Source: Acholeplasmataceae bacterium UBA5617
GTDB taxonomy: Bacteria; Bacillota_I; Bacilli_A; Acholeplasmatales; Acholeplasmataceae
NCBI GenBank assembly: GCA_002424575.1
Contig: DIKN01000026.1
Span: 1 to 9,719 of the forward strand
Direction of reading: 5' to 3'
Length of the DNA: 9,719 bases
The notes under the pieces were generated by a model. The model did no database searches. It saw only the letters and a program-made list of their open reading frames with translations, and was not told the DNA's origin. The stretch's first letter is position 1, and the number at the start of each line of letters is the position of its first letter. Position numbers and translations under genes: made by a program. This document shows positions 5,679 through 9,719 of this stretch, one piece after another.

Positions 5679-6891
5679 CATCTTGTCCTTTCAATTTGAA
5701 TGCTTTCGATGATGGAGAAATCTTAGATACGATTTGACCAATCGACCATTCGATACCATAGCGATATTGTTTTCTTTCCCATATCATTAAGAAGAAACCC
5801 CAAAGCGTAGCAAGTGCAATACCATAAAGAATCGCTCCTGGAATATTTAGCTCAACAACGACGATTTGATTGATGATTAAAAAGATGAGTGCACTGATGA
5901 TTTGTTCAAAAAAGAAAGGAGTTAAGCCTGCGACACCAAATCTTGATATAAACCGTGATAGAGGTCCGATTTTTCTTGATTTGAAATCAAAGACATGAAG
6001 TGCGCCTAGAATCATCATCATAAATAGACCGATTTGAATGACCATAATGAAATACCATGTAGGATCAATGGCACGCTCTAACATGGTTTCGGGTGCAAGA
6101 ATATAACCGATAACACCGATGATCAGTGCTGAAGAACCAACCACCAACATTGACCGCGTTAATTGTTTGGTGTTTTGTTCTCTGATTAAACAAGCAATCC
6201 ATACACCAAATAATGCGAATGCAAAGAAGGGGAGAATGGGATTGTTTTTGGCAACAAACCAATTGAGTAACAGCATGATGCCATAATTTCCTTGATCAAC
6301 TGCATTCAGATAAACCAAATAAAGGGGAATGCGAATATAAGAAAGAATAAGAAAACTCACTGCAGAAATTAAAACTATGTTTTTAAATCCCTTATGATAC
6401 ATCAATTTTGTCGTGACTTTAAAATAAAGAACAAGTAATAGAATGTTTAAACTGAGCATCACTAAACTATCCACATAGAAGATGCGATCGAGTGTGAGTG
6501 GTTGGAAATGACCTTGATTGATAAGGGATACAAGTAAAGATTCATCCATCATGCGTTCATCAAAATGAATGATACCAGGACCCGTGAATAAAAAGTACAT
6601 GTACGCAACAATAAATAATAGGATACCACTCACAAGCATATGTTTTAATCGTTTCGATGTTTGTTGCTTATCATGTGCATGAAAAAATTGAATGGTATAG
6701 GATACACCTGATAACATCGCAAACAATCCCGCGAACATTAATAAGAATCCAATAATCGTGATGATTGGACTTGGATTGTTCAAATCGACGTCATAGATAT
6801 CATGATAATAATAAAAGGCTGTATGCAAAATCAGGACAAAGAAGACACCTAATCCGCGCAAGAAATCAAAGCTTTGATAATGTTTTTTCAT
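5662..6891 (-). CDS. Polytopic membrane protein of acyltransferase type (DUF1624/DUF418-like)
   Basis: The 409-residue protein has about ten to eleven hydrophobic segments. The first segment reads FDFLRGLGVFFVLILH (8-23): an Asp, an Arg-Gly and a His placed as in the HGSNAT/DUF1624 and acyltransferase-3 groups, where these residues are conserved at the membrane face. The last third (GLTPFFFEQIISA; YRYGIEWSIGQIV near the end) resembles the C-terminus of DUF418/YeiB-like proteins, so the exact family is uncertain. Proteins of this superfamily move acyl groups across or at the membrane onto sugars or lipids. The ATG at 6891 has AAAGGAG 9 nt upstream. Its TGA (5662-5664) lies inside the start of the ligase gene, which makes the two an operon and suggests that the ligase product, or something derived from it, is the acyl source. 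Confidence 0.7.
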   Translation of the reverse strand: MKKHYQSFDFLRGLGVFFVLILHTAFYYYHDIYDVDLNNPSPIITIIGFLLMFAGLFAMLSGVSYTIQFFHAHDKQQTSKRLKHMLVSGILLFIVAYMYFLFTGPGIIHFDERMMDESLLVSLINQGHFQPLTLDRIFYVDSLVMLSLNILLLVLYFKVTTKLMYHKGFKNIVLISAVSFLILSYIRIPLYLVYLNAVDQGNYGIMLLLNWFVAKNNPILPFFAFALFGVWIACLIREQNTKQLTRSMLVVGSSALIIGVIGYILAPETMLERAIDPTWYFIMVIQIGLFMMMILGALHVFDFKSRKIGPLSRFISRFGVAGLTPFFFEQIISALIFLIINQIVVVELNIPGAILYGIALATLWGFFLMIWERKQYRYGIEWSIGQIVSKISPSSKAFKLKGQDDANPA

Positions 6892-7035
6892 ATAAAAATT
6901 CTCCTTTTGAAGTGATTCTATATTGTGATACGATTTTTTAGGATCGATGATAAAACAAAATGAGCAAATTCTCTTTAAGATTAGAGTTCCCTGTTTGACA
7001 ATTACACTTAAGGAAATACTCGTTCAATCATATAT

Positions 7036-7072
7036 AAAATCTATATTTTTATATTCAAATCATATAGATTTT
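7036..7072. repeat. 11-bp perfect inverted repeat, AT-rich
   Basis: AAAATCTATAT (7036-7046) and ATATAGATTTT (7062-7072) are exact reverse complements with a 15-nt loop. On the + strand the right arm runs into further T; on the minus strand it lies within and after the 23-codon ORF. It could act as a weak terminator or attenuator; the stem has only one G-C pair in eleven. Confidence 0.5.
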
Positions 7073-7126
7073 TGGCCCCTCTATTGATAAAATTGGCGCC
7101 CATCTTTTCTTGTTGACTAGTGTCAT
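7055..7126 (-). other. Candidate 23-codon leader ORF
   Basis: ATG at 7126 to TGA at 7055-7057 encodes MTLVNKKRWAPILSIEGPK followed by IYMI. AAGGAG (7138-7143) lies 11 nt upstream, and a plausible promoter lies just before it. It reads toward the acyltransferase gene, 164 bp away, and ends inside the inverted repeat at 7036-7072. Such an arrangement fits a leader peptide, but the peptide itself resembles nothing I know, and a chance frame through repeat DNA is equally possible. Confidence 0.25.
7074..7101 (-). repeat. Two GGG-n-GCCAA motifs 21 bp apart (third copy near 7570)
   Basis: Read on the minus strand, GGGCGCCAATTTT (from 7101) is followed 21 bp later by GGGGCCAAAAATC (ending at 7067). 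A third copy, GGGGTGCCAATTTG, begins at 7580, and the shorter GCCAATTT core also occurs at 7460-7467. All four share one orientation. Short GGG-CCAATTT repeats of this kind are known at ends of some IS21-family elements, but no transposase is present, so this is at most a remnant. Confidence 0.3.
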
Positions 7127-7165
7127 ATAATACAAATCTCCTTCAAATTATTAGATCCTCTATAG

Positions 7166-7195
7166 TTTATATACAGTAAGCATAAATAAATCCAA
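7166..7195 (-). promoter_or_regulatory. Possible promoter upstream of the leader ORF
   Basis: On the minus strand, TTGGAT (7190-7195) and TATAAA (7166-7171) are separated by 18 bp. It points toward the 23-codon ORF and the acyltransferase-ligase operon and would give that operon a leader of about 270 nt. AT-rich DNA yields such matches by chance, so confidence is low. Confidence 0.35.
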
Positions 7196-7605
7196 AATGT
7201 TAGCGAATTTTTAATAGTAACTTTATTATAATCATACCAAAATAAGGAAGATATCTCAAACTAATATGTACATATTTCAGTCCTAATTCACGTTTGGTAA
7301 ATCTTAGTTCATATTATGATAATGATTATAAATCATCTTTTATTACGATTATTGAGAATTGATTTCTTATAATTAAAAATTGTAATCGTTAAAAGGTTAG
7401 ATATCGATATAATTTCCGACTTTTAAAAAATCCGATTTCGGTTTAAAATATCAATCTGGAAATTGGCAGATAGGGGAAAATCTCACTTTTTGCATGAAAA
7501 AAAGGACTAATACATAGCGTATCAGACCTATGCTTCTAAAATGTGTGATGCTACCTATTTTAATACAAATTGGCACCCCATGAAAACTGTTAAATAATAT
7601 AGAAT

Positions 7606-8049
7606 CTAAATTTCGACCCTATAAATACTATGCTTTGGTATGCCATCATAATAAAACACATAATTCTTAGGCGGTGCAATTGTTTCTATGTGGATGCCAC
7701 CAAGTATATTAATAACACTCTTTGATGGATAATTATCCTCATCACAAGAAATAATCAAATATGTCATACCATGAAACCTAGCTACCAAGTAAGTCATCGT
7801 GACGGCTATTTTGGCATAACCGTTTCCACGAAAAGGTTCGTCAATTTCATAACCGACATTCCCATTAAAATAGGAATGCTCGTTGTATCCAATGCGAATA
7901 CTAATCTTACCTATTATACTGGACGTCGAGTTAAGGTAAATGTCATAATAGTAAAATGGAATAACTTTATCATCACCAACACAAGTTTCTATAAGTTTTA
8001 GCGTAAGTGTATCACCTTTAATGATTGTGAAATTTCGATTGAATTCCAT
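7606..8049 (-). CDS. GNAT-family N-acetyltransferase, small
   Basis: The 147-residue protein has the GNAT core: VGYEIDEPFRGNGYAKIA (65-82) with the acetyl-CoA loop R74-G-N-G-Y-A, then strand YLIISCDEDNYPSKSVINILGG (97-118) with the Asn and Ser that usually follow it. It ends in a YFYY-type strand and YRVEI. It looks complete, though short. The acceptor cannot be named; the pattern is nearer to RimJ/RimL-like (Acetyltransf_3) enzymes than to the SSAT-like gene in this window. The ATG at 8049 has AAGGGG 7 nt upstream, and that RBS overlaps the TAA of the ATPase gene (11 bp gap). The two genes are therefore one transcription unit. No terminator follows. Confidence 0.8.
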   Translation of the reverse strand: MEFNRNFTIIKGDTLTLKLIETCVGDDKVIPFYYYDIYLNSTSSIIGKISIRIGYNEHSYFNGNVGYEIDEPFRGNGYAKIAVTMTYLVARFHGMTYLIISCDEDNYPSKSVINILGGIHIETIAPPKNYVFYYDGIPKHSIYRVEI

Positions 8050-8060
8050 AACAATGCCCC

Positions 8061-9404
8061 TTATAAAAACATAGTCATATAAACCGGTAAGTAAATAATA
8101 TCATCTTTTGTTGTTAAATCTTTCGTATGAATGATGTATTTCTTACCTAGTTTGTCTTTAAACTTGATACTAAATTTATCTAATGATGACGTGGTATAGT
8201 TTTTGCCAGACTTAACTTCTACTGGTGATATTTTTGTCGGTTTTGTTTGATCTACAATTAGAAAATCAATTTCCATCGTATTTGAACGGTCTTGATTATC
8301 AGCTCTAGAGTAAAAATATAATTTCTTATTTAAAGCTGTAAACATTTGTGCGACAATATTTTCAAATATCATACCGTTGTTAACCTCAAGTCGATCTTGA
8401 ATAATGGCTTTTGCTACTTCTTGATGCATTTCATCATTTTCACTGAATGCTTGACTCAATAACAAACCGGTGTCTGCCATATACATTTTAAGCGTTAATC
8501 TATCACGATTTAAAGATAATCCAAAATTCGGATCTGATGCATTAAAGCATACATTTGTAATCATTGCTTCATCCAACCAGGTAAAAGCATCTTCATAATC
8601 TCTAAATCGAGCATCTTTTGACAATGAACTTAACATAAACTTTTTTTCGTGTTTCGATAATTGACTAGGAATTTCATCGAAAATACTGAGTACTTTATGT
8701 TCATATCCTTTAGCATACTTTGAAATGTCATTCTTGTACAGTTTTAAGATATCTCTTTTAATTCGATCCACTTTTGTATAATCATTGGTGTTTAAGAATT
8801 CCATTACAGCTTGAGGCATACCACCGATTAACAAGTACTGTCTAAAAAGCTTCATAATCATTGAATGAATTTCACTTAGTGGTTTTAAAGTCTCAAAGTG
8901 TTTTTTAATAAGAGATATAAGATCACCTCTACCAAGTGCTACACAAAATTCCTCGAAATCAAGTGGATACATTTTAATTGTCCTTTCTTCTGAAGGTATT
9001 AAAATACTATCTACATTGCGCTTGATGGATAACAAAGAGCCTGTTTCGATGTAATCATAGCGGTTGTCATTCACGAGATGTTTGATCAGTTGTCTTGCTT
9101 GAGGAAACAGTTGCACTTCATCAAATACAATCAGTGAGTTTCTTTCATATAATGTAATCCCAGTGATTGATGTTAAGAAAAAGAAAAAATCATCAAGATT
9201 TGATGCGTACTTCTTGAAAAGTGATTTAACCTCATCGCTAGCAATACTAAAATCAATCAGTATGTAAGATTTGTATTCTTTTTTTGCAAAAGCTTCAACC
9301 ACAGTGCTTTTTCCAACACGTCTTGCACCTTCGATGAGTAATGCAGTTTTACCTTTCTCATTTTTCCACGAAAGCAATTGCTTATATATTTTACGCTCCA
9401 ACAT
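8061..9404 (-). CDS. AAA_14/DUF4143 ATPase with PD-(D/E)XK-like C-terminus
   Basis: The 447-residue protein has Walker A GARRVGKST (26-34), Walker B LIVFDEVQ (91-98), sensor-type TGS (121-123), and the EERTIKMYPLDFEEF segment (139-153) typical of AAA_14 ATPases. A central helical part with YLLIGGMPQAV (190-200) comes next, then a DUF4143 C-terminal domain: KMYMADTGLLL (306-316), GMIFENIVAQMF (344-355), and EIDFLIV (378-384) with PVEVKSGK (394-401). The last two give a D...ExK arrangement like the PD-(D/E)XK nuclease core. These ATPases are common in bacteria and archaea, often in mobile or multi-copy form, and their role is not settled. GTG at 9416 is in frame, but it lies inside the Shine-Dalgarno GAGGTGAT (9412-9419). 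ATG at 9404, 7 nt downstream of that site, is therefore taken as the start. Confidence 0.9.
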   Translation of the reverse strand: MLERKIYKQLLSWKNEKGKTALLIEGARRVGKSTVVEAFAKKEYKSYILIDFSIASDEVKSLFKKYASNLDDFFFFLTSITGITLYERNSLIVFDEVQLFPQARQLIKHLVNDNRYDYIETGSLLSIKRNVDSILIPSEERTIKMYPLDFEEFCVALGRGDLISLIKKHFETLKPLSEIHSMIMKLFRQYLLIGGMPQAVMEFLNTNDYTKVDRIKRDILKLYKNDISKYAKGYEHKVLSIFDEIPSQLSKHEKKFMLSSLSKDARFRDYEDAFTWLDEAMITNVCFNASDPNFGLSLNRDRLTLKMYMADTGLLLSQAFSENDEMHQEVAKAIIQDRLEVNNGMIFENIVAQMFTALNKKLYFYSRADNQDRSNTMEIDFLIVDQTKPTKISPVEVKSGKNYTTSSLDKFSIKFKDKLGKKYIIHTKDLTTKDDIIYLPVYMTMFL

Positions 9405-9411
9405 TGCTATA

Positions 9412-9458
9412 ATCACCTCTCATAACTCTATTATACACGTATTTTAATTTTTAATAAA
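9412..9458 (-). promoter_or_regulatory. Promoter and RBS of the ATPase-GNAT operon
   Basis: On the minus strand, -10 TATAAT (9430-9435) has a weak -35 TTTATT (9453-9458) at 17 bp, and GAGGTGAT (9412-9419) follows. The spacer between -35 and -10 is the first copy of the ACACGTATTTT repeat, so a protein bound there would block RNA polymerase. Confidence 0.5.
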
Positions 9459-9489
9459 CCATATTTTACACGTATTTTGATTTTTTAAT
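9434..9489. repeat. Direct repeat pair (about 22 bp, 33-bp spacing) at the ATPase promoter
   Basis: TACACGTATTTTAATTTTTA (from 9434) recurs as TACACGTATTTTGATTTTTT (from 9467). The two copies are nearly identical over 22-23 bp. The first covers the promoter spacer and the second lies just upstream of the -35. On the minus strand each contains CGTGTA, the core shared with the tandem repeats at 9569-9628. Confidence 0.7.
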
Positions 9490-9568
9490 GTATCGAATCA
9501 TCACGTTATTGAAAATTTACTAGCAGGTATCAAAATCCACTCCGAGTTAGTTACCTTTAAAATTAAAT

Positions 9569-9628
9569 AATCGTGTGAATAGTAGAGTTGCCGTGTAACT
9601 AGTTAGGTAATCGTGTAACTAGTTGAAT
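9569..9628. repeat. Three tandem 20-bp iteron-like repeats
   Basis: CGTGT recurs at 9572, 9592 and 9612, exactly 20 bp apart. The units are 9569-9588, 9589-9608 and 9609-9628; units two and three share CGTGTAACTAGTT. Units two and three also contain the palindrome AACTAGTT, extended to TAACTAGTTA (9596-9605) in unit two. A decayed CATGTGTA follows at 9641. The 20-bp period puts all sites on one face of the helix. Confidence 0.75.
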
Positions 9629-9719
9629 ACGATTTTCATACATGTGTAGAATAAGTTAGATTTTAATTTTCTACTCGACTATCGAAAATTTGAAAGTAAA
9701 GGTCAAATATTAACACTGG

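Larger units (their letters stand above)
6892..7605. other. AT-rich gap without a full-length gene
   Basis: About 700 bp between the acyltransferase operon and the GNAT gene of the right-hand pair holds no ORF that resembles a known protein on either strand. What can be seen is listed separately: a minus-strand promoter and 23-codon ORF, a long AT inverted repeat, and repeated GCCAATTT-type motifs. The RBS of the acyltransferase gene (AAAGGAG at 6901-6907) is at its left edge. No terminator is seen after the GNAT stop at 7606. The composition and the lack of coding suggest decayed or inserted DNA. Confidence 0.6.
9405..9719. other. Repeat-rich upstream region of the ATPase operon
   Basis: About 315 bp without an ORF. 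It holds the promoter and RBS of the ATPase gene, the 33-bp-spaced direct repeats, the tandem 20-bp repeats, and a 6-bp inverted repeat GTAGAA/TTCTAC (9646-9651 and 9669-9674). Nothing else is recognised; the next gene lies outside the window. Confidence 0.7.

Noticed and set aside
7318..7329. Fur-box-like GATAATGATTAT in the AT-rich gap
   Set aside because: Only the first half fits the Fur consensus; the third hexamer does not match, no iron gene is near, and such strings are expected by chance in DNA this AT-rich.
7401..7413. ATATCGATAT palindrome followed by TATAAT as a + strand promoter
   Set aside because: No -35 at a usable distance and no gene downstream on the + strand.
7427..7443. 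CCGATTTCGG as a hairpin
   Set aside because: The arms leave a 2-nt loop, which cannot fold; any role would be as a DNA palindrome only.
9405..9416. GTG start for the DUF4143 ATPase
   Set aside because: The GTG lies inside GAGGTGAT, the Shine-Dalgarno for the ATG at 9404.
9434..9628. Repeats as a CRISPR array
   Set aside because: The tandem units abut with no spacers, the other pair has only two copies, and there are no cas genes.

Overview
The window looks like chromosomal DNA of a low-GC bacterium of the Acholeplasma/Izemoplasma type (Mollicutes with the standard code). Tryptophan is read from TGG and TGA is used as a stop (the stops at 4347-4349 and 5662-5664). Intergenic spaces are short, Shine-Dalgarno sites are strong, and stem-loop/T-tract terminators are compact. 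The taxonomic placement is inference; no rRNA or other marker gene is present.

Left part (1-4350), housekeeping-like. It holds the 3' end of a heavy-metal-associated (HMA) protein, then a + strand RNA 2',3'-cyclic phosphodiesterase (thpR) that converges on a minus-strand enoyl reductase of the FabV/TER family. Next come a minus-strand DUF4349 lipoprotein and a guanylate-kinase-like protein. Divergent from these is a + strand spermidine/thialysine-type GNAT acetyltransferase. That gene converges, through one shared bidirectional terminator, on a 37-codon, very basic small protein. Several promoters here have a TGn-extended -10 element and a poor -35.

Middle part (4347-6891). This is a two-gene minus-strand operon: a polytopic membrane protein of the acyltransferase type, then a PaaK/CapK/F390-synthetase-like adenylate-forming enzyme. 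The two reading frames overlap by about 17-20 bp. An activating enzyme coupled to a membrane acyl-transfer protein suggests modification of a lipid, glycan or small metabolite with a carboxylic acid; the substrate cannot be read from sequence.

Gap (6892-7605). About 700 bp of AT-rich DNA carries no convincing full-length gene. It does carry a minus-strand promoter, a ribosome binding site, a 23-codon ORF, an 11-bp perfect inverted repeat, and dispersed GGG-n-GCCAATTT-like motifs. It may be a leader for the operon, a decayed mobile-element end, or both.

Right part (7606-9719), accessory-looking. A minus-strand pair encodes an AAA_14/DUF4143 ATPase with a PD-(D/E)XK-like C-terminal motif and a small GNAT acetyltransferase. 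The pair is more AT-rich than the left part. Its upstream region holds two blocks of repeats that share a CGTGTA core: a 33-bp-spaced pair over the ATPase promoter, and three tandem 20-bp units further upstream. This promoter/repeat region is the most unusual structure in the window.
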